DNA from: Chromatiaceae bacterium
GTDB lineage: Bacteria > Pseudomonadota > Gammaproteobacteria > Chromatiales > Chromatiaceae
Assembly (NCBI GenBank): GCA_013426805.1
Contig: JACDZG010000043.1
Span: 1-53,966 of the forward strand
Length of the DNA: 53,966 bases
Direction: 5' to 3'
Both the position numbers and the translations under genes were made by a program. The notes beneath the pieces were generated by a model. It ran no database searches. It had not been told where the DNA came from and saw only the letters and a program-made list of their open reading frames with translations. This document shows positions 1-7,095 of this stretch, one piece after another; within the stretch, counting starts at the first letter, position 1; each line of letters opens with the position of its first letter.

Positions 1-69
1 TTGAAGGCCGCCAATTGACTCAATGTCATTTTCAGGTTCCTAGACAGCCTCTAAGCGCCACGGCTCACC

Positions 70-271
70 CGTCACGCTGGACAGGCCGCATGCGGCCTAC
101 GACCGCGCTCGCCCCCACGCTGGAAAATGGTCTACAATCGACCCGAAGTCGCCGTCGTATCAGCCCCGCGGCCCCCTTGGATGCTCGCTTTGCGCCGCTC
201 CGAGCACCGCCCCTGTGCTGAGATACCGCCCGGCACCGGTCGGCGACCCCTGGGCTCGGGGATACAATTCC
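70..271 (+). repeat. Dispersed ~200-bp noncoding repeat, copy A
   Basis: This stretch aligns by eye, in the same orientation, with 6507-6710. Both copies share blocks such as cgtcaYgctggaca at the left, tggtctacaat in the middle, and gccgcccggcaccg followed by ggggatacaat at the right end. No continuous reading frame is conserved between the copies, so the similarity is at DNA level. It may be an upstream or regulatory region carried twice, or an old mobile-element end. Overall identity looks near 70 percent, judged by eye only. Confidence 0.55.
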
Positions 272-324
272 TTCTCTCTAAAGAAGACCGTGCCCGCAGC
301 GGGCACCGTGCCAGGATCGGATTA

Positions 325-419
325 GTCCAACAAACGTTTATCCGTCGTGCGCGCCAGGCGCCGTGCCACGACCTAGATCAGCGCGGCGCGGACGACGGAT
401 AAGCGCTTATTCGTTAGCC
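325..419 (+). other. Candidate attC-like imperfect palindrome
   Basis: A 95-nt imperfect palindrome starts with GTCCAAC (fits the integron R'' box RYYYAAC) and ends with GTTAGCC (close to the R' box GTTRRRY). The inner arms pair around tttatccgtcgt and acgacggataag, with an unequal internal loop between inner and outer arms, as in folded attC sites. The next gene begins 47 bp downstream, as expected for a cassette gene. No integrase gene and no second convincing attC were seen, so this is tentative. Confidence 0.3.
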
Positions 420-465
420 CTTTGAATAGAATATTGCGATGGCTCGACAAGATGCTCACTAGAGT

Positions 466-1842
466 ATGACTCTTAGAACCCAGTTTCCGGATGCTTACAG
501 AGAACTCCTCCGACATAAGCTCATTCTTGAGCAGTATTTCAAGGGGCCCGTCGATTTTGAGTTCACGATAGAAAGCGGGCGCGTGTTCGTTCTGAATGCG
601 AGGCGGGCGAGGCTGTCCGCGCTTGCAGTCGTGCGAACAGCAATTGACTTCTTCTTGGAAGGAAAAACCACCCTTCATGAAGCGATCTCCTCGATCAGCC
701 CGGAATCAGTCGGCGCCCTAATTGGAACCGAAATTAGGAACAGAGACCTTCTCCAGCCAATCGGACACGGATTACCGGCTTCTAGAGGCTCCGCGACAGG
801 GCGCGTTCTTCTGAAAGACAGCGTTGATGTTGTTACAAGTGGCCAAACCCAGATCATCTACGTTTGCGAAGAAGTTTCGCCTGAAGATATTCATATCCTG
901 TTCGCATCGGAAGGAGTTCTTACTGCTCGTGGCGGCAAGTCCTCTCACGCCGCGGTAGTGGCGCGCGGGATTGGTAAACCATGCGTTTCCGGTTGTAAAG
1001 CGCTAACTATTGACTCAACCAAACGCACACTAAGTCTTGGCCAGACAGAAGTCTCTGAAGGCGATTGGGTAACTATAGATGGAACCAACGGTTCCGTCTT
1101 TCTTGGACAGGCAGAAATACGCCAACGCGACTGGCAATCGATTCCTGAACTCAAGTTGCTTTACTTCATGGTCCGCCATGCTTTGCTAGTCCAGGCGCCG
1201 CATTTCTCTATTACGGCTGCTTTATGGGCATACTGGGACTTTTTCATCCATCACCAACCATTGGCGTTCACTGCGACAAATAAGAAGCCGGCACCCTTCA
1301 AAATAAGTTACATGTCGTTCGACCAACCCAGCCACTCGCTGCTCTCGGAATGGATAAAAAAAGTTCATCCAATCCCTGACACGCATGTGCTTGATTTCGG
1401 GAAAATACTACTCGGATTCCATATGGCCCTCAGCAGAGCTTTTGCTGCTAGAATCGGAATAGGCAAGCACCACAAGTATTTTCGTCCGCTATGGGACCCC
1501 GTCCCAACTATCAATAATCATGATGCTGGGCGCAGGTTTCAATTTGTTGGGTTTGAGTTCTTCAATATCTCCAAGTACATTGAATATTTGCCTGATCTAG
1601 ACGATATGCGATTTTACCTGCAACTAGAACTGGATGAGGGGCAAAGCGGCTGGTTCTTAGATAATACAAACCCAAATGGAGAGAGCTTAATTGTCACTGA
1701 TTGCAAAATTGTCGGATTTGGGCTCTATGTCAATGGCGCTATAGTGCCCATATCTGAACTGCCGTGTTTCTACAACCTGGTTCGGCGCCGCGAATACTCT
1801 CTTCAGTCGGATTCATCACTTCAAGCGCAGACACGACGATAA
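466..1842 (+). CDS. PEP-utilising (phosphohistidine) domain protein, PPDK-like fragment with unknown C-terminus
   Basis: Residues about 15-80 resemble the end of the ATP-grasp domain of pyruvate phosphate dikinase (FKGPVDFEFTIESGRVFVL). Residues 95-215 form a PEP-utiliser mobile domain with the motif RGGKSSHAAVVARGIGKP; His161 is the expected phosphorylated histidine. The nucleotide-binding front half and the PEP-binding barrel of a full dikinase (about 870 residues) are absent. Residues 215-458 match nothing I recognise. The ATG at 466 is only one codon downstream of an in-frame TAG (460-462), so the gene may be a 5'-truncated relic. Alternatively it may be a real short swivel-domain protein. 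The stop overlaps the next ATG (TAATG), implying co-translation. Codon use is less GC-rich than the genes after 8 kb, which suggests transfer. Confidence 0.7.
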   Translation: MTLRTQFPDAYRELLRHKLILEQYFKGPVDFEFTIESGRVFVLNARRARLSALAVVRTAIDFFLEGKTTLHEAISSISPESVGALIGTEIRNRDLLQPIGHGLPASRGSATGRVLLKDSVDVVTSGQTQIIYVCEEVSPEDIHILFASEGVLTARGGKSSHAAVVARGIGKPCVSGCKALTIDSTKRTLSLGQTEVSEGDWVTIDGTNGSVFLGQAEIRQRDWQSIPELKLLYFMVRHALLVQAPHFSITAALWAYWDFFIHHQPLAFTATNKKPAPFKISYMSFDQPSHSLLSEWIKKVHPIPDTHVLDFGKILLGFHMALSRAFAARIGIGKHHKYFRPLWDPVPTINNHDAGRRFQFVGFEFFNISKYIEYLPDLDDMRFYLQLELDEGQSGWFLDNTNPNGESLIVTDCKIVGFGLYVNGAIVPISELPCFYNLVRRREYSLQSDSSLQAQTRR

Positions 1843-2399
1843 TGAATACGCCTCAACTTTTGCAGCATTCCTTTTTAGCAATCGGGCGTATAATCGCATC
1901 TGTTATGGAACGAGGGGTCGACGACGAGGAGTTGCAGATTGATGATTACGACAACCTGCTCTCCACCTACGAATTTCGCAGCCTAGTAATCTTTGAACTG
2001 TATAACGCATACTTCCAACCAAAGCGGCACGAGTTTGATCTTCAGATCCTAAACGAGTTAGTAAAAGAAATTATTTCAAACCGCCAAGCCCTTTTTATCG
2101 GTAGCGCCGCGTTGTCCGGCATCGTGGGTAGTGCAAGCTACGACATATTGAAGGCACTTATCAGGGCAATAGTTTCAGCCTTTGGCGACAGTCGTAGACG
2201 CCAAGAGCCTTTCAAAGAAATCGAGAATTCTGCGGAAAAGGTTGTTGCGTTTTTTGACCTGAACGAGCAGGGAACGATACAAGAAATATCTGAATCCACT
2301 GGTATAGATGCCGAAAAAGTTCTGCCAATTCTCAAGCTGCTGGGATATAAGTGCAAGCGAAGAAAGAAACAGAAGAGCATCTGGTGCAATAAGGCGTAG
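1842..2399 (+). CDS. Hypothetical protein with C-terminal winged-helix-like segment
   Basis: This 185-aa protein is not recognised. Its ATG shares a base with the stop of the phosphohistidine-domain gene (TAATG), so the two are very probably one operon. An in-frame start further upstream lies inside the preceding gene and is less likely. Residues about 85-117 are hydrophobic and small-residue rich (SAALSGIVGSASYDILKAL), perhaps one membrane segment. Residues about 140-185 read like a winged helix-turn-helix (TIQEISESTGIDAEKVLPIL) with a basic tail (CKRRKKQKS). The partner role is inferred from the overlap alone. Confidence 0.65.
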   Translation: MNTPQLLQHSFLAIGRIIASVMERGVDDEELQIDDYDNLLSTYEFRSLVIFELYNAYFQPKRHEFDLQILNELVKEIISNRQALFIGSAALSGIVGSASYDILKALIRAIVSAFGDSRRRQEPFKEIENSAEKVVAFFDLNEQGTIQEISESTGIDAEKVLPILKLLGYKCKRRKKQKSIWCNKA

Positions 2400-2561
2400 G
2401 AAATAGGGGGCAGACCCTGAGGTCTGAAGTTTCCTGCTTTCAATTACGCCACGAGCCGCATTACCGCTGCGATCAGGGGATTTTGCGTTGGTTTGTTGGC
2501 CCCCCCCCCGCAATCGATACCGAAACCCTCCCCGCCGAGGTCCTGTGCAAGCTCGCGCCGG

Positions 2562-2866
2562 CCTTGATCATCGTTCCGGGGCTCTCTGGGATCTCAGTAG
2601 GTCAACATAGCGATAAATAACATTATGTTATCGCGGAAGCGAGGGCAGCATAGGGTCGCATGTCGAGCCACATCAGCAAGCTCTGGAGCGATTACTGATC
2701 TGCCGAATCTTCATATCAAGGGCTTACGCTATTTTCAGACGCTGACATAGAGCCGTTTTGTTTTTGTGTAAATGCTCTATCGTGCTGTTTTTATAAACTT
2801 ACTTGACCTACTGAGTTCCCAGAGAGCCCGTTCCGGCCAGCGGGGACGGTCCGCACAGCGGACCCT
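2562..2866. repeat. REP-like repeat interrupted by a MITE
   Basis: The left piece (2562-2578) and right piece (2830-2866) join into one unit once the MITE and one copy of its target duplication are removed. The joined unit matches the uninterrupted repeat at 48474-48523 almost base for base: gccttgatcatcgttccgg, then a short variable part, then a ggtccgNNNNNcggacc palindrome. The right piece ends with the palindrome ggtccgcacagcggacc, also found in longer form at 41307-41360 and in variants near 42371-42440. Confidence 0.7.
2579..2829. mobile_element. MITE-like element, 251 bp, 27-bp terminal inverted repeats
   Basis: The ends 2579-2605 and 2803-2829 are inverted copies with one mismatch in 27 bp, beginning gggctctctggg. 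They are bordered by a perfect 6-bp direct repeat gttccg (2573-2578 and 2830-2835), as expected for a target-site duplication. The interior is AT-richer than its surroundings, codes for nothing convincing, and has a hairpin gcgataa...ttatcgc near 2610-2635. The empty version of the target is present at 48474-48523. The autonomous parent transposase is not in this window. Confidence 0.8.
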
Positions 2867-2867
2867 A

Positions 2868-3535
2868 GTGTGCCCGACATGGGCATGTACTTGTTACCTG
2901 AAAGGAGGTAACCGCAGCGAGTGACAAGAAGCGTAGCGAAACCCAAGGTGGAAGCCGTGAGGCCAAGCTGAAAGCAGGGCTACGCGGCGACACGACCGTA
3001 GGAACACGAACAGGCAGTGAGGCCGGGTGCGGGCGATGAGCGTGCTAGGGAACGCGAAATCCAACAGTCACCGAAAGACGCACCAGGTAGAGCCTGACGG
3101 CACGGGTCGAAAGTACATGTTCTTACTCGGGGAGACCTGGCGCGTGAGAGCGGGCCAGGAGTCAGCAGAGGCCGGAGTCACGTTGACGCCCGGTGAAAGC
3201 CGGGAGGAGCGAAGGGCCGAAGCGTCGCGAGAGGACCACAGTCTGGATCGGATGTGGAAGGCGCGAAGGCAACCGACACGTGCTCGGCGCTGCAACTGCG
3301 GCAGCTACCGGGGCGGCGGGCCGAGTCTGAGCGGGTGGATTCCCGCTCTGGATGAGGCGCGTGGTGGCCGAGTCTTCCGGGTCCCGAGCACAGACGCAAG
3401 AAGGGGTCCAATGGGTGTTCACCTCGGTGGACGCTTGCGGGCAAAGCCCGCTAGGCTCAACCGCCGGATGCGGAAAACCGCATGTCCGGTGGTGTGGGAG
3501 GGGTGACGGGCGCAATCCCGTCACCCCGACCCGAT
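2868..3535 (+). mobile_element. ORF-less group II intron (about 670 nt)
   Basis: The 5' end has the typical gtgtgcccgac start. The body carries strings familiar from bacterial group II intron domains I-III (ggggagacctggc, gtcagcagaggcc, gaagggccgaagcg). Near the 3' end a domain V hairpin lies at about 3459-3493 (gccggatgcgg, aaaa loop, ccgcatgtccggt). A domain VI helix follows (gggtgacggg paired with cccgtcacccc), ending in cccgat. Domain IV has no reverse transcriptase/maturase ORF, so mobility would need a maturase in trans. The 5' end sits a few bases after a palindrome (2849-2865), resembling the hairpin-adjacent insertion of class C introns. Open frames across it are artefacts. Exact ends are uncertain by a few bases. 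Confidence 0.75.
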
Positions 3536-3706
3536 CGGTAACACCGTGACCTGTAGTGCGACGACCGTGCCGATCGCACGGTGGCCGGGTTTATGACCAA
3601 GGCCCTGGCGCCGGAGGTCGGCGAAGGCGCATTGGAGATCGAGATCTGGGGGCAGTTTACTGAATTCACGCTGCCATGAAGATCCTAACGACCGATAGGA
3701 GGCGCA

Positions 3707-4156
3707 ATGCGCGCTAACCCGAACAGTTACGACAGAGATGTGATCGCTTGGGCTAACGAGCAGGCTCGACTGCTTCGGGCCGGGCGTTTCGATGCCCTGG
3801 ACATCGAACATATCGCCGATGAGATCGAAGACGTGGGCAAAAGCGAAAAACGCGAATTGGCGAGCCGCACGGCGGTCCTTCTAGCACAGATGCTGAAGTG
3901 GCAGTATCAGCCGGGAGGAAGGGGCAATAGTTGGCGGCGAACCATCAAGGAGCAACGTAATCGAGTCGGGCTCTGCATTGATCAGACACCTAGCTTGAAA
4001 GCGGAGTTGAGGCATTCCTTTTGGTGGTCTGACGTGTGGTCTGATGCGGTTGCCAAAGCATCGGAAGAAACCGGGTTAGGTGAGTTCCCGGAATCCTGTC
4101 CCTGGACCTTCGAGCAAATCATGAATCCGGAGTTTTGGCCTGCGTCGCCCGACTGA
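3707..4156 (+). CDS. DUF29 family protein
   Basis: A 149-aa protein with the DUF29 pattern: N-terminal YDRDVIAWANEQARLLR, then DIEHIADEIEDVGKSEKREL, a central LLAQMLKWQYQP, and the C-terminal CPWTFEQIMNPEFWP. The length is normal for the family, so it looks intact. A strong Shine-Dalgarno sequence (taggaggcgca) just upstream fixes the start at 3707. DUF29 proteins have no settled function and are common in cyanobacteria and purple sulfur bacteria. A truncated paralogue about 88 percent identical over the first 80 codons lies at 17927. Confidence 0.85.
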   Translation: MRANPNSYDRDVIAWANEQARLLRAGRFDALDIEHIADEIEDVGKSEKRELASRTAVLLAQMLKWQYQPGGRGNSWRRTIKEQRNRVGLCIDQTPSLKAELRHSFWWSDVWSDAVAKASEETGLGEFPESCPWTFEQIMNPEFWPASPD

Positions 4157-4183
4157 TTTAGGGGGAAATAGGGATAGTTCGGA

Positions 4184-4225
4184 GGAACGGGGCTAGGTCT
4201 TGCAATCAAGCATACGAAAGCAAAG
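4184..4225 (+). repeat. 42-bp direct repeat, left copy, bounding the ScaI-like module
   Basis: Identical to 6430-6471 except for one base (C/T at the tenth position). The two copies bracket the whole restriction-modification module. Immediately downstream (about 4232-4289) lies a separate imperfect hairpin whose arms are ggctaggctcaat and attgagcctggtcc. Confidence 0.85.
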
Positions 4226-4407
4226 GAAAATGGGGCTAGGCTCAATGAATTCTCATCCTCCCGGCAGAGTTAATTGAGCCTGGTCCCTTATCCCGCTCTT
4301 ATCCCGCTCTAAGGTGCGGGCTGCGCTTCACGTGAGGGACATAAGCGGCGCCAATGTGCGTAGCGCAAACGAGCAACGAGGGTAGCGATTCCTAGGTTTA
4401 CGACACA

Positions 4408-5430
4408 ATGAAAGTAGCATTGAAAGAAGATAAATCCCGAAGAATTGCTGACCGGCAACATAATATTCACGTTGCGTCCGGCATTGACCCGCACAGCGCG
4501 ACGGCAATTGCACCGCCGTCGATGCTCTCCGCGTTTTCAGAAGATCTGACAAACAGAATAGCGAATCTGCATTCAAGAACCGAGGCCAGCTTGATCGAAG
4601 CTATCGGCAAGCCCTACTTCTGCGAAAGAGGCTTTTTACTCTACAAGGGGGACTCCGTTGACTTCATGTCTGCTCTCGCCGAGAAGAACTTTCAAGTTGA
4701 CCTTACTCTAACCTCACCACCTTACAATATCGGGAAAGCGTACGAGCAGGAAATGAGCATAGAGGGCTATATCGAGTGGTGCCGAACATGGATGAATCAG
4801 ATATACGCCGTGACGAAGCCAGCGGGAGCATTTTGGCTGAATGTCGGCTATTTTGAAGTACCCGGAAAGGGTCTATGCGTACCCATCGCCTACTTACTTT
4901 GGGATAAGTCACGCTTTTTCATGCTTCAAGAAGTCGTATGGAAATATGGAGCGGGTGTCTCGGCAAAAACCCGCTTGAGCCCAAGGAATGAGAAATGGCT
5001 TTTCTTCGTAAAAGATCGGAGTAATTACACTTTCAATCTTGACGATATCCGCGATCCTAACGTCAAATACCCTAATCAGAAGAAGAACGGAAAGTACAGG
5101 TGCAACCCGCTCGGCAAAAATCCCTCGGATGTATGGGAGTTTCCAAAGGTAACAACCGGAAGTAAGCGAAGTTCAAGAGAGCGCACGGGACATCCCGCAC
5201 AGTTCCCGTTGGGAGTCGTAGAAAGAGTTATCCTCGCTTCATCGAATCAAGCGCAAGTTGTTTTCGATCCATTCGCAGGTTCGTTCTCCGCCGGAATCGC
5301 GGCCTACGGGCTGGGGAGGGTGGCTGTCGGATTTGAGAAGGATGAGGAGTATTGCAGACTCGCGGTACAGCGCTTCAAAAACTTCAAAGAGGAAAGGAAG
5401 ATAGCGCAGTGTCAGCTGGAGCTTCTTTAG
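4408..5430 (+). CDS. DNA methyltransferase of the ScaI-like restriction-modification system
   Basis: A 340-aa N4/N6 methyltransferase. The catalytic motif TSPPYN is at residues 102-107 and the SAM-binding motif I DPFAGSFS at 287-294, so catalytic precedes SAM motif (beta-type order). An S/T-PPY catalytic motif is common in N4-cytosine enzymes, which fits the ScaI-type endonuclease beside it (ScaI recognises AGTACT and its known partner methylates N4-cytosine). The SAM motif reads AGSFS instead of the usual AGSGT. The gene converges on the endonuclease and their stop codons overlap by three bases (5427-5430). It lies outside the C-protein operon, so it needs its own promoter, which allows modification before restriction. 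The start could be a later in-frame ATG; the first 80 residues look poorly conserved. Confidence 0.85.
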   Translation: MKVALKEDKSRRIADRQHNIHVASGIDPHSATAIAPPSMLSAFSEDLTNRIANLHSRTEASLIEAIGKPYFCERGFLLYKGDSVDFMSALAEKNFQVDLTLTSPPYNIGKAYEQEMSIEGYIEWCRTWMNQIYAVTKPAGAFWLNVGYFEVPGKGLCVPIAYLLWDKSRFFMLQEVVWKYGAGVSAKTRLSPRNEKWLFFVKDRSNYTFNLDDIRDPNVKYPNQKKNGKYRCNPLGKNPSDVWEFPKVTTGSKRSSRERTGHPAQFPLGVVERVILASSNQAQVVFDPFAGSFSAGIAAYGLGRVAVGFEKDEEYCRLAVQRFKNFKEERKIAQCQLELL

Positions 5431-6023
5431 CTTTTGCGATAGATGTCGAATAGTTTTCCCTTCTCGACTGCTGGCGGTAGGCGTGCCTGTTGACCGGTCG
5501 CAGCTTTTTGTCCCACCCAATCATCGGAGTCTAACCAACCAAAGCGGACCAGTAAGATCTTGGGGTTGCGTTTTGATGTAGCGAACTTGTCAAAATTAAT
5601 CGCGAGGTAATATCCTGACTTGGCCTTTTTTCCTTTTGTTGTTGCCTGGGCATAACTACGGTTGCCGAATATATGGTTCGGATCGGATGATGTCTTAACT
5701 TCGATTGAGTAGCTGGCGTCAGGTATATAAACGATATCCTTATCTGAAGCGGATTTTTCTCCTCTCCATTCGTTAGGGTATCTTGCGGCCAATTCGAGGG
5801 GAATTAGCTCATGCAACAAGAAACCCATAATCTGCGGTTTCGGAAATATATCTCTACCAATATGGAACCCTTTTGTGCCCATCTTTGACGCGAAAATGGA
5901 GTCCCAAGCGGATAGAACGACTTCAGCGAGTTCGTTCATTTGTAAGGGGTGATCATTGATAAGGTCCTGGGTTACCGCAGGCCATCGGGCTGGAGCTGTT
6001 CCTTGATATGGAGAGGGCATCAT
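5427..6023 (-). CDS. Type II restriction endonuclease, ScaI family
   Basis: This 198-aa protein reads like the ScaI endonuclease family along its length: IGRDIFPKPQIMGFLLHEL, PLELAARYPNEWRGEKSASD, DIVYIPDASYSIEVKTSS, GNRSYAQATTKGKKAKSGYY, LLVRFGWLDSDDWVGQKAA. The aspartates before YSIEVKTSS together with E-V-K form a plausible PD-(D/E)xK site. Start and stop are both overlapped: the ATG lies in the stop of the controller gene (TGATG), and the stop overlaps the methyltransferase stop on the other strand. Recognition of AGTACT is inferred from the family, not shown here. Such sites occur in this window (for example near 19138 and 53850), so the host genome would need methylation. Confidence 0.85.
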   Translation of the reverse strand: MMPSPYQGTAPARWPAVTQDLINDHPLQMNELAEVVLSAWDSIFASKMGTKGFHIGRDIFPKPQIMGFLLHELIPLELAARYPNEWRGEKSASDKDIVYIPDASYSIEVKTSSDPNHIFGNRSYAQATTKGKKAKSGYYLAINFDKFATSKRNPKILLVRFGWLDSDDWVGQKAATGQQARLPPAVEKGKLFDIYRKS

Positions 6024-6238
6024 TCCACCCCCTCTAACAAAGTAGTTGCGCTTACTCGAAGAGCACGAGATATTTCTACTATGTTTTCAAGGCAGATGTT
6101 CCTCTCGCCTCGCTCTACCGCTCCAATGTACGTGCGATGCAGGGAGCACGCGTCAGCCAGTTGCTCCTGCGACCAGCCGACCTGCTTTCGGATGTTGCGT
6201 ATATTGCTGCCAACTATTATTTTCGGATCGCTTGCCAT
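6020..6238 (-). CDS. Controller (C) protein, XRE-type helix-turn-helix regulator
   Basis: A 72-aa protein with one HTH domain (IRKQVGWSQEQLADACSLHR, TYIGAVERGERNICLENIVE), the size and shape of C proteins of type II restriction systems. It is the first gene of a two-gene transcript and its TGA overlaps the endonuclease ATG. C proteins bind as dimers to tandem C-boxes upstream of their own gene: first activating, then at high concentration repressing, so that endonuclease appears after methylase. The matching operator lies 24-48 bp upstream of the start, which strongly supports this role over a generic XRE regulator. Confidence 0.88.
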   Translation of the reverse strand: MASDPKIIVGSNIRNIRKQVGWSQEQLADACSLHRTYIGAVERGERNICLENIVEISRALRVSATTLLEGVE

Positions 6239-6261
6239 GTAGGCTACGATCTACCCATGAT

Positions 6262-6286
6262 GACTTTACGTCTACAGACTATAAGT
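6262..6286 (-). promoter_or_regulatory. C-box (controller protein operator)
   Basis: On the minus strand this reads as two half-overlapping dyads, ACTTATAGTC and GACGTAAAGTC, joined by TGTA. It closely fits the known C-box pattern ACTtatAGTctgtrGACnnnnnGTC of PvuII-type controller systems. It sits just upstream of the controller gene start, as expected for a short or absent leader. The promoter -10 of this transcript probably overlaps or follows it. Confidence 0.8.
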
Positions 6287-6429
6287 AGCGCGTTGCGGCG
6301 GGTGGAGAAGACATTTCGAGGGAAGTGCCCCTGACAAACCCACCAGCACCGACGCCAAACTGCGGCCTTCGCTTTTCAGGCCGCAGTTTGGCGCGGGCTG
6401 TGGTTGACGTTAGGCGAAAGACGCACAAA

Positions 6430-6493
6430 GGAACGGGGTTAGGTCTTGCAATCAAGCATACGAAAGCAAAGCATGGTTGCAATACCTGACCCC
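6430..6493 (+). repeat. 42-bp direct repeat, right copy, within a hairpin
   Basis: Bases 6430-6471 repeat 4184-4225 with one mismatch. Here the repeat is the left arm of an imperfect hairpin: 6435-6453 (ggggttaggtcttgcaatc) pairs with 6476-6493 (gttgcaatacctgacccc). The left copy lacks this second arm. This is a REP-like palindrome, and the pairing suggests either repeat-mediated insertion of the module or loss of half a palindrome at the left edge. Confidence 0.8.
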
Positions 6494-6506
6494 GCTCCTC
6501 TGCGCC

Positions 6507-6710
6507 CGTCATGCTGGACAAGCTGCTCACGGCCTGCGCTCGCGCTCGCTCACACTCGGGAAATATGGTCTACAATTGATCCTCAATCGCCCGCTTGTCA
6601 GCTCTGTGGTCCGCCTCGGATGCTTGGTTGGCGCCGCACCGACGGCCGTCCCGTTGCTGATATGCCGCCCGGCACCGACCGGCGACCTGGGCCTGGGGGA
6701 TACAATCCCC
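6507..6710 (+). repeat. Dispersed ~200-bp noncoding repeat, copy B
   Basis: Second copy of the element at 70-271, same orientation. It ends in gggggatacaatcccc, a short hairpin, 128 bp before the antitoxin gene. No gene was found in 6472-6837 apart from this repeat; the last 120 bases presumably hold the promoter of the antitoxin operon. Confidence 0.55.
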
Positions 6711-6837
6711 TAATGAGTTTCGCCGCCGGTTTTGTTGGGCTAACAAGCTGGTTGGTCATGCGCCGTAACCCGATATTTGGAAATAGGGCTTGCTACACTT
6801 CCCCCGGTCATTTCGCGCGATAGGTTGAGCCGTTTCC

Positions 6838-7095
6838 ATGTCCAGTGAACGTTGGTCTTTCCAAGACGCTAAGAGCCGGTTTGGGGCGATCGTTGCGGCG
6901 GCACGCCGCGGGCGGCCTCAAATCGTCACGCGGCGCGGGGTCCCCGCGGCGGTTGTCCTCTCGATCGAGGACTACGAGCAGCTCGCGCCGCCTCGTGATC
7001 TCGCGGGGCCGAGCTTTACTGACCTTCTGCTATCCCTGCCCCAGGACGACGGCGACTTTCAGCCCTTCGACGCGGGGCTCCGGGATTGGGTATGA
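6838..7095 (+). CDS. Phd/YefM-family antitoxin
   Basis: An 85-aa protein beginning WSFQDAKSRFGAIVAAARRG followed by PQIVTRRGVPAAVVLSIEDY, the classic Phd/YefM DNA-binding fold. The C-terminal tail (DLLLSLPQDDGDFQPFD) is the acidic type that normally masks a toxin. No PIN, Doc or RelE toxin follows. Instead the stop overlaps the start of an Rpn-type nuclease gene (ATGA), so this pair may be a non-standard toxin-antitoxin unit, or the cognate toxin was replaced. Autoregulation at the upstream promoter is typical for the family. Confidence 0.88.
   Translation: MSSERWSFQDAKSRFGAIVAAARRGRPQIVTRRGVPAAVVLSIEDYEQLAPPRDLAGPSFTDLLLSLPQDDGDFQPFDAGLRDWV

Noticed and set aside
3027-3506. 159-aa open frame across 3027-3506
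   Set aside because: It spans the RNA-structured body of the group II intron, including domain V, and has a composition typical of a shadow reading frame.
3594-3680. 28-codon frame MTKALAPEVGEGALEIEIWG...
   Set aside because: Too short to support; could be a gene tail cut by earlier rearrangement, but it has no recognisable family.
6720-6790. Second attC-like site (gttgggctaacaag)
   Set aside because: The box order and arm pairing are poor; R''-like match fails, so it was not called.
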